Assembly: GCA_964539655.1 (NCBI GenBank)
Contig: CAZIJH010000003.1
Span: 1 to 64,000 of the forward strand
DNA length: 64,000 bases
Origin: CAZIJH01 sp964539655
GTDB taxonomy: Archaea > Aenigmatarchaeota > Aenigmatarchaeia > CG10238-14 > SCSR01
Reading direction: 5' to 3'
Shown piece after piece: positions 17,234-24,804 of this stretch (position 1 is the first letter of the stretch; every line of letters starts with the position of its first letter). Made by a program: the position numbers and the translations under genes. The notes beneath the pieces were generated by a model. That model searched no databases. It worked only from the letters and a program-made list of their open reading frames with translations, and was not told the DNA's origin.

Positions 17234-17640
17234 GCTATCTACTGGAGGTGCTGGTTGTCTGACCGGAAGGAGGAATAAGTACGAAAGGAACATCCCTCCG
17301 CGGCCTCTAGTGTATCGGTTGTTCATTGCAAAGCCGAGCAGCCAAGCCGTGCGCGGATAAATCCTGAAAGCATCTAAGGACGAAACCGCCCGGGAATAAT
17401 AGACAACCATTCCGAATCTGACGCGCAAGCGCCGGTAATCGGACAAGGGCTCTCGTAGAAGACGAGTTTGATGGGAGAGGGGTGTAAGATCCAAGATTTC
17501 GATCGAGGATTTCAGCCCGCTCTTCCCAACAGCCTGAGGTTGGCCAGACTTTGATAAACAGCTTAATCCTATGAAGTGTCAGACACTTTTTTCTTTTCAT
17601 TAAAAATTTCAAAACAGCGTCAGCTATATTCTCGAGCATC

Positions 17641-17676
17641 TAAATGTTTAAATATCATTACTCTATCGTAGTTACA
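17641..17676 (+). promoter_or_regulatory. Shared promoter module, copy 1
   Basis: 36 bp upstream of the ATPase gene match 29 of 36 positions at 20192-20227. Conserved blocks are TAAATG, TTAAATAT (TATA box), ACT and GTAGTTACA, the last where transcription should start. The leader is only about 15 nt. Confidence 0.7.
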
Positions 17677-17690
17677 TCAAAGGATGAAAT

Positions 17691-19154
17691 ATGTCAACCG
17701 AATCAACTTCTGGGGGAAATAAAATTCAGCTAGGCGAGCTCGAAAAATTGCTTGACAAACTTAAGGGAGAAGAAAATATTTTTAGCATCAATAAGACAGG
17801 AAAAGACGGAGAGGAGAAAATAAAAGAGATAAGCGATCTTTTTCTGAGTACCGGATTGAAAGACGTTTCTCGTTTTGACGAAACCCTGCAGAATCTCAAA
17901 TACAAGCGTTCGAAAGCAGTAAGCGTGAAGGGAGAGAAAGGTACCGGAAAGTCGACTCTTGTCAGCAGCCTTGTCATGAAAAATTTTTACCAGGGAAATG
18001 TGGATGAAATATTTTATTTCCGTTATAATCAAGACACGAAAAAATTCGATCAAATATTCAGCCAGAGCAGGGATTCCCCTAAGACAAGGGCGATCTGCCT
18101 CGACGATATACTTTATTTTACGCCGGATTGGACAAGCGGGAAAGTTTCAAATTTTGTGCGCTCTCTCGATAGCGTGTCCTCGTTGTACAAGGAATCGAAG
18201 CACGGGACCATTCTTGTGTACGTTGCAGACGGCCCATCGCTTAACGGACTTTTGGAGATTTACGACAGCGTCACAAGATCCGCAGGAAGGTCAGACGTTT
18301 CTGCAAAGCTTCCATGGCTGCCTCCGACGTCGAAACTTTCAAATCCGAACGAATTTGAAGTTGGCAGGGAATTTTTTGGAAAGACTTATTCCATACTTGG
18401 AGGAAACAAGGACGATTATCATGCAGCGAACTTGTTTGCAGAATTAATTAGAAAGGATACGGGAATCTTCGCCAATAATCCAAGGCTGTTAAAATACATC
18501 ATAAATCAAGTTGGAAATCTGAAGCATGTAATAAATCCGAATTTTTTCTCACACTTAGGAATTACTGAAAAATTGTTGAAAGGTGAAATTACAGTCGAAC
18601 CTAAAAGCTATTTCAAATCGGCCCAGCCAATTGTCATGGAATTCTTGAAAAATTTCAACAAATACGATTACGTTGTAAATACAAAAGCCGCGCTCAATGA
18701 ATTTCTCGGTAGGTTTGAAGAAGAATATTCTGAAAAATATATCGACAATCTTGTTTCCAGCTTGGATGCACTTTTGACAGAAGATAAAAAAAATGCTAAT
18801 CTGGATCATTATAAAATTTACAAAAAAATTGGGACAGATAGCAACAATTTTGTTTGGTCCGATTTTGGCAGTTACGAAAGAGACATCAGGATGTTAATAA
18901 ATTCTTGCAGGGGGGAGCTTGAAAGGATTGGAATAGCAAGTCGTGATTACAGCCCATACAAGCGCAGTCAGATAAAACAATATCAAGAAAGTTACTCGGC
19001 TGTAAGAAATGCTGTTGAAAATTATGTTTCAAAAAATCCTGTGATGTTCAGCCAGCCAGATTCAGACAAATTAAAGGAACTGGCAGAAAATCCGCGGAAG
19101 TTCGTATCTGACATCATAAAGAAAAGATTATCTGCGGGAATGCCGGTTTACTGA
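17691..19154 (+). CDS. P-loop ATPase of unknown function
   Basis: 487 residues. Walker A is GEKGTGKST (residues about 84-92). Walker B is probably AICLDDILYF (about 139-148), giving a DD pair. The region after it (LVYVADGPS) suits a sensor strand, and the C-terminal 250 residues are helical and unrecognised. The general shape suits an AAA/STAND-like switch ATPase. Its promoter is shared with the seven-gene operon at 20247, which suggests co-regulation. Confidence 0.7.
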   Translation: MSTESTSGGNKIQLGELEKLLDKLKGEENIFSINKTGKDGEEKIKEISDLFLSTGLKDVSRFDETLQNLKYKRSKAVSVKGEKGTGKSTLVSSLVMKNFYQGNVDEIFYFRYNQDTKKFDQIFSQSRDSPKTRAICLDDILYFTPDWTSGKVSNFVRSLDSVSSLYKESKHGTILVYVADGPSLNGLLEIYDSVTRSAGRSDVSAKLPWLPPTSKLSNPNEFEVGREFFGKTYSILGGNKDDYHAANLFAELIRKDTGIFANNPRLLKYIINQVGNLKHVINPNFFSHLGITEKLLKGEITVEPKSYFKSAQPIVMEFLKNFNKYDYVVNTKAALNEFLGRFEEEYSEKYIDNLVSSLDALLTEDKKNANLDHYKIYKKIGTDSNNFVWSDFGSYERDIRMLINSCRGELERIGIASRDYSPYKRSQIKQYQESYSAVRNAVENYVSKNPVMFSQPDSDKLKELAENPRKFVSDIIKKRLSAGMPVY

Positions 19155-19166
19155 ATCAAAAAGTAA

Positions 19167-19337
19167 TTAGGGAAAAAGTTTCGAACGAGGTCGTGCGCGG
19201 AAACTTGCCTTGTATGTTTCAGCCCCCTTCCCATCACTCACGTTGAGTTCGGACGACATTTCGTCCTGTTCTCTTTCGAGAACTACTTTTCCCTCGTTCA
19301 GGAGGGTCGATTCCACAACTTTTGTTTTTTTGAGTTG
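19167..19337 (-). pseudogene. Small minus-strand ORF with a probable 1-base frameshift
   Basis: On the minus strand an ATG (codon at about 19335-19337) begins MTTQK and meets a run of seven A. Removing one A would continue into TKVVESTLLNEGKVVLEREQ and on to a stop at 19167, giving about 57 residues. As written the ATG frame stops after 35 codons. It could be a homopolymer error, a decayed gene, or chance. Its 3' end lies in direct-repeat copy 1 and its start faces the operator region. Confidence 0.3.
19176..19206. repeat. 30-bp direct repeat, copy 1
   Basis: The core AGTTTCGAACGAGGTCGTGC followed by GCGGAAACTT is identical to copy 2 at 19823-19852. Each copy has inverted ends (AAGTTTC/GAAACTT) and can fold as a hairpin. 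On the minus strand this copy is followed by TTTTT, so it may also terminate transcription. Confidence 0.75.
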
Positions 19338-19351
19338 TCATACACATACTC

Positions 19352-19369
19352 AGTACGCATATGAATACT
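19352..19369. promoter_or_regulatory. Palindromic operator 1
   Basis: AGTACGCATATGAATACT is an 18-bp near-palindrome centred on CATATG. A second copy lies exactly 44 bp downstream, and a TATA-like TTTATTAA lies between them. Confidence 0.6.
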
Positions 19370-19395
19370 ACATGTTTATTAATTTTGCCATACTG

Positions 19396-19413
19396 AGTTT
19401 TCATATGAGAACT
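19396..19413. promoter_or_regulatory. Palindromic operator 2
   Basis: AGTTTTCATATGAGAACT is an 18-bp near-palindrome sharing AGT...CATATG...ACT with operator 1 and overlapping the expected transcription start of the winged-helix gene. It probably mediates autoregulation. Confidence 0.6.
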
Positions 19414-19437
19414 AGGCGTCAGACCCAGAAGTGCTTT

Positions 19438-19815
19438 ATGACATCAACACAAGCAGATTTATTGCCGGTTCTCGCCAAGTACGAAAACTTTACGATTCCT
19501 GAATTAGAGGAGTACTACAAGAAACAAGGCAAAATCTACAGTAAGGCAGTGCTCTACGAGAATATAGATATGTTAACCGGGAGATTTCTTGATGAAGATA
19601 AGCCAAGAAATATTGATGGTCGCCTCGTTAGAAGTTACAAATTGAATAGCCTCGGAGCTGCTTGGGCATGGTGGCTCTCCTTACCAGACCAAGAAAAACC
19701 GGATACAAGGAACGCATATACAAACCAGAAGAAGGAGCGCCGGCGGCGACTAATACCACGTGGAATTCTAGGAAGACAATCCGTGGTTTCAGAAAAATCG
19801 AAAGAGGAAGAGTAA
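19438..19815 (+). CDS. Small winged-helix-like DNA-binding protein, 125 aa
   Basis: The ATG at 19438 is chosen because the longer upstream frame would run through the operators. Residues about 5-75 form a helix-turn-helix-like pattern (LLPVLAKYENFTIPELEEYY, later a Tyr-Lys-Leu-Asn strand). The C-terminal tail is very basic (KKERRRRL). Two palindromic operators in its promoter and a 30-bp direct repeat on each side suggest a self-regulated gene on a small acquired segment. Confidence 0.55.
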   Translation: MTSTQADLLPVLAKYENFTIPELEEYYKKQGKIYSKAVLYENIDMLTGRFLDEDKPRNIDGRLVRSYKLNSLGAAWAWWLSLPDQEKPDTRNAYTNQKKERRRRLIPRGILGRQSVVSEKSKEEE

Positions 19816-19822
19816 TTGAGAG

Positions 19823-19852
19823 AGTTTCGAACGAGGTCGTGCGCGGAAACTT
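19823..19852. repeat. 30-bp direct repeat, copy 2
   Basis: Identical over 30 bp to 19177-19206 and lying just after the stop of the winged-helix gene and about 20 bp after the stop of the convergent membrane-protein gene. The two copies bracket about 616 bp. Confidence 0.75.
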
Positions 19853-19871
19853 TCCGTAACAGAAAGAATTT

Positions 19872-20150
19872 TTACCGTATAATCGAGAGCCCAAGATGTA
19901 TCAGCGCGATTATTATCAGGATTATCCCCACCCATCTCGCGAATTTCGAAACTAGCACGAGAACTCCTCCGAACACAAGCAGCAGGATCGGATTCACCTG
20001 AACGAGGAAATCGTAGACCCCTCTGAGCGTCCCAATGAACGGAATTGATGTCTCGTTTTTCGGAACATTGACGGTCTCGTTTGATTCCTGCGCAAAAACA
20101 ATAGAAGGCGCAATCAGCAAAATCATTGCAAGAACGATCAGTAATTTCAC
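19872..20150 (-). CDS. Small membrane protein with signal peptide
   Basis: 92 residues: a signal peptide (residues 1-20, ending VFAQ), a short Asn/Thr-rich outer segment, then two membrane helices (about 50-70 and 72-90). The architecture resembles small archaeal pilin-associated or TrbC-like membrane proteins, but there is no diagnostic motif. It converges on the winged-helix gene. Confidence 0.6.
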   Translation of the reverse strand: MKLLIVLAMILLIAPSIVFAQESNETVNVPKNETSIPFIGTLRGVYDFLVQVNPILLLVFGGVLVLVSKFARWVGIILIIIALIHLGLSIIR

Positions 20151-20191
20151 AATTTATTCTATGTAGCCGCTGTCTTATATTCTACAAAAGC

Positions 20192-20227
20192 TAAATGCTT
20201 AAATATAGTCACTGTAAGGTAGTTACA
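20192..20227 (+). promoter_or_regulatory. Shared promoter module, copy 2
   Basis: 36 bp matching 29 positions of 17641-17676, with the same TTAAATAT box and GTAGTTACA start-site block. It drives the seven-gene operon beginning at 20247. Confidence 0.7.
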
Positions 20228-20246
20228 AAATATATACGGTGGATAT

Positions 20247-20654
20247 ATGCTAAAAATAAAAGCTGCCAACAAGAAAATGCTTATTCCGGGCGGAGAACTG
20301 TACGACACGCTGTTCACGTTGAGCGTTCCTGAAAACATCAGAGAGCGCATGAAAGAAAAGTTGGAAACGCCGATCAGTCTGGGGAAAGATACAGTTACCG
20401 AAATTATTGACATGGATCTGTACGAGGACTTTTATACAAACTTAAGGAAAATTCTGGGAGTGAAGGAGCATCCTGATTATTCTTTGCTCGAAATCGGTTA
20501 CAATGTCAAAAATGGATTGTATGACGTGGCAATCAGGTCAATCGATCAGGTGGACTTGGAGAGGATCAAATGGTTTGTTCCGGACTACTTTTCAAGGATA
20601 CAAAAAATCGTGACATGCGAGTCAACTCATTCGAGGGGATTTCATGCCGCATAA
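20247..20654 (+). CDS. Operon gene 1, hypothetical protein, 135 aa
   Basis: First gene of a seven-gene operon, 19 bp after the shared promoter module. The product is soluble and mixed alpha/beta with no recognised domain; its end has a single Cys near a His-rich terminus. It overlaps gene 2 by 11 bp, so translation is likely coupled. Confidence 0.65.
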   Translation: MLKIKAANKKMLIPGGELYDTLFTLSVPENIRERMKEKLETPISLGKDTVTEIIDMDLYEDFYTNLRKILGVKEHPDYSLLEIGYNVKNGLYDVAIRSIDQVDLERIKWFVPDYFSRIQKIVTCESTHSRGFHAA

Positions 20655-21117
20655 AGAATTTGCTCGCTTGAACAATTGCAAAGATCTCTGGAACAAGCAG
20701 ATCGACGAAACCCGAAAACGTGGAAAAATTTTTAGAAAATCCGACTACATGATAGAATACAAATACACGGGCTCGTTGTTTGGCATTGATTACGAGAATC
20801 TGGCGAAACGCGTTTTCGTCGCGGCGCATCTTAGCGGCCTACCGATAATTTATACAAACCAATCGAAAGCCAGCACCGTCAAGGAAAATCCAAGCAGGGA
20901 TTATGTAACGGAATTCGAAAATTCTTGCGATTACACGGAGACTATTTTCGGCGACAAGAAAAGACATCATCAGATCACTACAGATCCGAATGGGAAAGTT
21001 GTAGCGTATCTTAGAGATGTTTCTCCGAAATTTGCTCAGAGATTTGCAAATTTGCTAGACGAACATCTAAAAGGATTCGGAGCTCCTTCTGTCAACCTGC
21101 CAGAGGAGGAAATGTGA
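20644..21117 (+). CDS. Operon gene 2, hypothetical protein, 157 aa
   Basis: Soluble, basic N-terminal half and an acidic end. No family is recognised; a GDKKRHHQITTDPNGKVVAY segment suggests a beta-hairpin. Its stop overlaps the next start (TGATG at 21115-21119). Confidence 0.65.
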   Translation: MPHKEFARLNNCKDLWNKQIDETRKRGKIFRKSDYMIEYKYTGSLFGIDYENLAKRVFVAAHLSGLPIIYTNQSKASTVKENPSRDYVTEFENSCDYTETIFGDKKRHHQITTDPNGKVVAYLRDVSPKFAQRFANLLDEHLKGFGAPSVNLPEEEM

Positions 21118-21257
21118 TGCCGGCCAAAAAGATTCTTATTAACCTGACTGAAGATTTGCAGAAAGAGCTGGATGAAAAAGTAAAGTCCGGAAGATTCGTG
21201 AGCAGGAGCGAAGTTATTCGCGAGGCCGTGAGAAAATTTTTGGGTGAGGAAGAATGA
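21117..21257 (+). CDS. Operon gene 3, ribbon-helix-helix regulator, 46 aa
   Basis: An RHH/CopG-like protein: an N-terminal strand KKILINLTEDL, then helix, then SRSEVIREAVRKFLG, the usual second helix. The size is typical of dimeric DNA-binding regulators or antitoxins. It is embedded between overlapping genes (1-bp overlap before, 4-bp after) with no obvious toxin, so it may regulate the operon itself. Confidence 0.85.
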   Translation: MPAKKILINLTEDLQKELDEKVKSGRFVSRSEVIREAVRKFLGEEE

Positions 21258-21838
21258 TTGACAGCAAATTCCAAACAAAAGAGCAATTTGAGGAATACAT
21301 GGAAAAAGTTGCTGACGTTGTTATAACTCAATATACACAATGTACAAAAGCGCTCCAAAAACTTTTTGAGATCGCACCTGACACTTGTTGGAAAACAGAT
21401 GGTGTTGGTTGCTGCAGTATTGGTTTAGATTATGTGGAAGATGGGCTCACTGGACCGGCATACAAGAAAATTATTGAAATGAGAAATAAAGAGCAGCAAA
21501 AGATTTTAGTTCCGGAATGGAAAGAAGAAAGAATCGGTTGGGGTTCTCCCATATTCATGGGCAACAGTAAGTGTGATTACCACAAAGAAAATTCTGGGTG
21601 TGTTTTAGGCGAACTGAAATCTCCAAGATGCATTGCGCATTATTGCGAAGGTGATTTAGATAGAACTAGCTTCGATTACAACTATATAAAAAATACTCTC
21701 ATCAAAATTCTGAACAGTCATTACGATTTGGAAACTGGTTTGTTTGAGCCTGAACGCAATTGGGATTTAGTCAACGAATTCGTAGCATATGTTAACAAGA
21801 TGGAAAATGAAGTTCGAAAAATAGGTGAACAAAAATGA
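21254..21838 (+). CDS. Operon gene 4, Cys-rich protein, possibly YkgJ-like
   Basis: 194 residues with Cys at about 30, 45, 53 and 54 (GCC pair), then CDYHKENSGCVLGELKSPRC and a terminal HYC. The spacing recalls the YkgJ family of proposed Fe-S or Zn-binding proteins, but it is not an exact match. The rest is helical. It overlaps both neighbours by 4 bp. Confidence 0.6.
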   Translation: MIDSKFQTKEQFEEYMEKVADVVITQYTQCTKALQKLFEIAPDTCWKTDGVGCCSIGLDYVEDGLTGPAYKKIIEMRNKEQQKILVPEWKEERIGWGSPIFMGNSKCDYHKENSGCVLGELKSPRCIAHYCEGDLDRTSFDYNYIKNTLIKILNSHYDLETGLFEPERNWDLVNEFVAYVNKMENEVRKIGEQK

Positions 21839-22467
21839 CACAAGAAATACGTATTTGGGATCGGGGCCACACATGGGAAGACTGGTATGAAAGTAGATAC
21901 CTTCCAGTTATATTGGAGCATTTTTACAAAACAAGAAATCGTGGAGATGAGCTTACGATATTGGACATAGGATGTTGGAACGGCGGGGGCTTGAAAATTT
22001 TGGATAACGGTTTGGTGGAAGGCGGATTCCAACCATATTCTGTCGGAATCGAACCTATAAGGGAACGTATTTCAAAATCTAAAACCCCTAAAATTCCTGA
22101 GACTATTTCGGCAGTTGCCCAACTTCTTCCGATTAGAAATGAAACTGTGGATTTGATTGTCGCAAACAATGTCATATCACACATAGACAAATGGGAAGTA
22201 GGCGATGCCGATTTGTCAAAACAGTCTCCTCAGCAGTCTACCTGCATGAAAGAAGTTTACAGAATATTAAAAAGTGATGGATTGTTTGTGGGCACTATAA
22301 AGGTTGTTCCGAATGAAAAATGCCAGATCAAGCTGCATGATTGGCTGTGCGGCAAACAATACATAGCCGACAAGCAAGCTTTGGCTGAAGCAATGAAAAT
22401 TACTGATAAATTCAATAGGGTTTCTGTTGATTGTTACCAAATTTTCGCTCAAGGTGATCATAAATGA
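21835..22467 (+). CDS. Operon gene 5, SAM-dependent methyltransferase
   Basis: Class I fold. Motif I ILDIGCWNGGGL (about residues 40-51), acidic residue after strand 2 (VGIEP), motif IV VDLIVANNVISHI (about 101-113), and a later VGTIKV strand. The substrate is unknown; it could modify a small molecule or peptide made or handled by its operon partners. Confidence 0.85.
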   Translation: MTQEIRIWDRGHTWEDWYESRYLPVILEHFYKTRNRGDELTILDIGCWNGGGLKILDNGLVEGGFQPYSVGIEPIRERISKSKTPKIPETISAVAQLLPIRNETVDLIVANNVISHIDKWEVGDADLSKQSPQQSTCMKEVYRILKSDGLFVGTIKVVPNEKCQIKLHDWLCGKQYIADKQALAEAMKITDKFNRVSVDCYQIFAQGDHK

Positions 22468-23216
22468 TTAAAGCCGTAATTTTTGATTTGGACAACACAT
22501 TATTGGACACTGATAAAATTTCTGATCAGGCATACCAGTCTTCAATAGAAATACTTAACGAAGCTGGAATAGATAAGAAAATTTTGTCCAAAATCGAAAA
22601 AGCATACCGAAGTGGAAATTCATTCACAAGAGTGATTGAATCATTTAATAAACACATTCGATGCGATGTTTCCGAACGAGCAGTAAGAAATTATTTAGCA
22701 AACCAAAATTTGTCCAAAATAAAACCAATTGATGGCAATTTTGTGGAATACCTTTTGTCCTTCGGAGCTGGACCACAATCCAGCCCAATTGGGTGCGCAG
22801 AACCGTATTTAGTCACTAAAGGATATTCTCATAAACAAAGAGAAAAGGTTTATAGAACGTTCATGATTCCGATTTTTGGTCCCAAAAAAATATTTTACGT
22901 CGGCCAGAATGGAACAAAAGAAAAGGCATTCGAAAAAATTCTGAAAAAGAAAAAATGTCTGCCTTCTGAAATACTTGTCGTTGGAGACAACATCAAGGAA
23001 GAAATTTTTGCAGGGAATAAATTAGGAATGAGGACCATGAGATATTGTTATGGAAGGCATTCGAAAGAAGAATCTCAAAACTCTTTGGAAACTGCTGAAA
23101 AGGATGCCGAATCACTTCAAGAAGTATTTGAATTTGTCAGAGACGAAAACAGTCCGGAATGGGAGTCTTTACAAAAAGAATATGGAATGACAAATCTGCC
23201 GACCAGTAAATTTTAG
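22464..23216 (+). CDS. Operon gene 6, HAD-superfamily phosphatase
   Basis: 250 residues. Motif I FDLDNTLLDTD at residues 7-17, a long cap region, motif III Lys (KEKAFEKILKK) and motif IV VVGDNIKEEI. HAD enzymes with this layout are phosphatases of small metabolites. It overlaps the methyltransferase gene by 4 bp. Confidence 0.85.
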   Translation: MIKAVIFDLDNTLLDTDKISDQAYQSSIEILNEAGIDKKILSKIEKAYRSGNSFTRVIESFNKHIRCDVSERAVRNYLANQNLSKIKPIDGNFVEYLLSFGAGPQSSPIGCAEPYLVTKGYSHKQREKVYRTFMIPIFGPKKIFYVGQNGTKEKAFEKILKKKKCLPSEILVVGDNIKEEIFAGNKLGMRTMRYCYGRHSKEESQNSLETAEKDAESLQEVFEFVRDENSPEWESLQKEYGMTNLPTSKF

Positions 23217-23228
23217 AAGGCGAAGAAA

Positions 23229-23783
23229 ATGAAAGAAATAACATATCCCGACCTCCAGCAATGGAAAGCAAATTCGATTGATGCGGCGTTGAAAATAGGT
23301 TTGGATCATTCGCTTTTAACCAGAATCAGAGATTTCAAAGACGTCTCTGCAATAAGGTTGGTTTCCAGAATGGAAGGCGAGGAAAACTTCTTGTTCGGTT
23401 ATTGCCTGCCTGATGTGCAGCTTAAGAAAAAAGGTTTCATTGTTGGCGTCTTTCCGCAGAATTTGTCATGCGACGAGCCGAAAATCTTGTTGGAAAAATT
23501 ATCGAATCTGAACATTGCCGACGAAAAACGGAAGGAAATTGCAGATACTTATCGCAGGATTTCGCCGGAAGAATTTTTCAATATGTATAACCAGAGCGGT
23601 ATGGATCACGAGTTGATCGGCCACGGGTTTAATTACCTGAAAGGCGCCGACTGCGGCGAACATGCTGCCTGCAGTACGCAGTTGTTATTGGCCAATTATA
23701 GGTCAGAAAATTCTGAGAACTGGAGAGAGATTAGGAAAATAATGCCAGCTATTTTGACATACGTAGAAAAACAGAAAAAATAA
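23229..23783 (+). CDS. Operon gene 7, HExxxH-motif protein
   Basis: 184 residues with an AAGGCGAAG ribosome-binding site. DHELIGHGF (126-134) gives H127, E128 and H132, an HExxxH site as in TldD-type metalloproteases rather than HExxH. GEHAA (143-147) may supply a further ligand. The protein is far shorter than TldD, so it is at most a distant analogue. Last gene of the operon. Confidence 0.6.
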   Translation: MKEITYPDLQQWKANSIDAALKIGLDHSLLTRIRDFKDVSAIRLVSRMEGEENFLFGYCLPDVQLKKKGFIVGVFPQNLSCDEPKILLEKLSNLNIADEKRKEIADTYRRISPEEFFNMYNQSGMDHELIGHGFNYLKGADCGEHAACSTQLLLANYRSENSENWREIRKIMPAILTYVEKQKK

Positions 23784-23804
23784 TTTTATATCTAATTTTC
23801 TGTA

Positions 23805-24794
23805 TTATTTTCCCGAATAATATTTTCTTTGTACGTAATGCTCGATCTCAGGCATCAAATTCATTTCTTCCCAGATTTCTTTCGCCAATTTTTCTGACGA
23901 CGCGACAATTACATCAAAAGTATCTTTTGTTCCCAAACCGACTTTTTGATTGGCTATGTCATAGCCGCTCCAGCTTAGGGTTGATCCGCCTGCTTCTTTG
24001 ATTAACAGATATCCTGGACCCAATTCTTCTCCTGTCGCTCTCTTTTTTGGATTTGCGCATGCGTCCGCTGTTATGAACAAGTCGGCACTCCCGTCCGCGA
24101 CCATTGCAAGATGTGCGGCCTTCGATCTGAAATCTCCCGGCAATTGTCCTTCAGCGGAATATTTTGCGAAATAAGGAGCGAATCTTCCCAACATATAACT
24201 GTCAGCAAGGTATGTCAAAGGCTTGTCGGCTGTAATCGATTTTCTTCCGGATGTTCTCACTCTTTCCACATTTTTCCCGCCGTATGCGAATCTCTCAATT
24301 ACGTTTGTCCCCTGTCCTCTTACAGCAGAATAAAGGTTTCCGCTAGGAAAATCTAAAAATCCCGCAGCAAGACATTGGTCAAAGGTTGGATCCGCAGTTT
24401 CGAAAACACCGAGTATGGTTCCGTAAGGCAGCATGTTGCGTCCTTCCTTGAAATTCTTGGTGCCATCAATATCATCAAATACTACAGAATGGGACGATGC
24501 TCTTAGTTGGTTTATTATTGTAGCTTCTTCGACGTCGTCAATCAAAATTGGATAATCGGGAGTGATGTTGACATCGGTTTCGCCCTTTTCCTCGGTGTAA
24601 ATGACAAGAGGAATATTTCTGCTTCTCAGGAATTCGATTACAGCATTGCCGACTATCTCATCGCCTTTAGTTGTGATGTCAATCTGCTTTCCCTGTAGTT
24701 GTTTGGCTTCTTCTCCAGCCTTTTGCAGCGCATCCCAACCGACAAATAGAGCTTCCTTCATCATTTTCTCTGCTTGGTCTAATGATATGCTCAT
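23805..24794 (-). CDS. Inositol monophosphatase-family protein
   Basis: 329 residues. The metal-binding sites of the FIG/IMPase superfamily are visible: TEEKGE (about 71-76), DDIDGTKNF (about 110-118, the DPxDGT motif with a D-D-I-D variant), and a late GGSTLSW segment. Likely a Mg2+-dependent sugar- or inositol-phosphatase. It follows the NUDIX gene on the minus strand by 10 bp. Confidence 0.8.
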   Translation of the reverse strand: MSISLDQAEKMMKEALFVGWDALQKAGEEAKQLQGKQIDITTKGDEIVGNAVIEFLRSRNIPLVIYTEEKGETDVNITPDYPILIDDVEEATIINQLRASSHSVVFDDIDGTKNFKEGRNMLPYGTILGVFETADPTFDQCLAAGFLDFPSGNLYSAVRGQGTNVIERFAYGGKNVERVRTSGRKSITADKPLTYLADSYMLGRFAPYFAKYSAEGQLPGDFRSKAAHLAMVADGSADLFITADACANPKKRATGEELGPGYLLIKEAGGSTLSWSGYDIANQKVGLGTKDTFDVIVASSEKLAKEIWEEMNLMPEIEHYVQRKYYSGK

Positions 24795-24804
24795 CTAAAA
24801 CTAC

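Noticed and set aside
17520..17640. 5S rRNA downstream of 23S
   Set aside because: No 5S core or stem pattern; the segment is the 23S processing stem and a promoter region.
21117..21257. RHH gene as antitoxin of a classic toxin-antitoxin pair
   Set aside because: No RelE-, PIN- or other toxin-like neighbour; the partners are metabolic-type enzymes.
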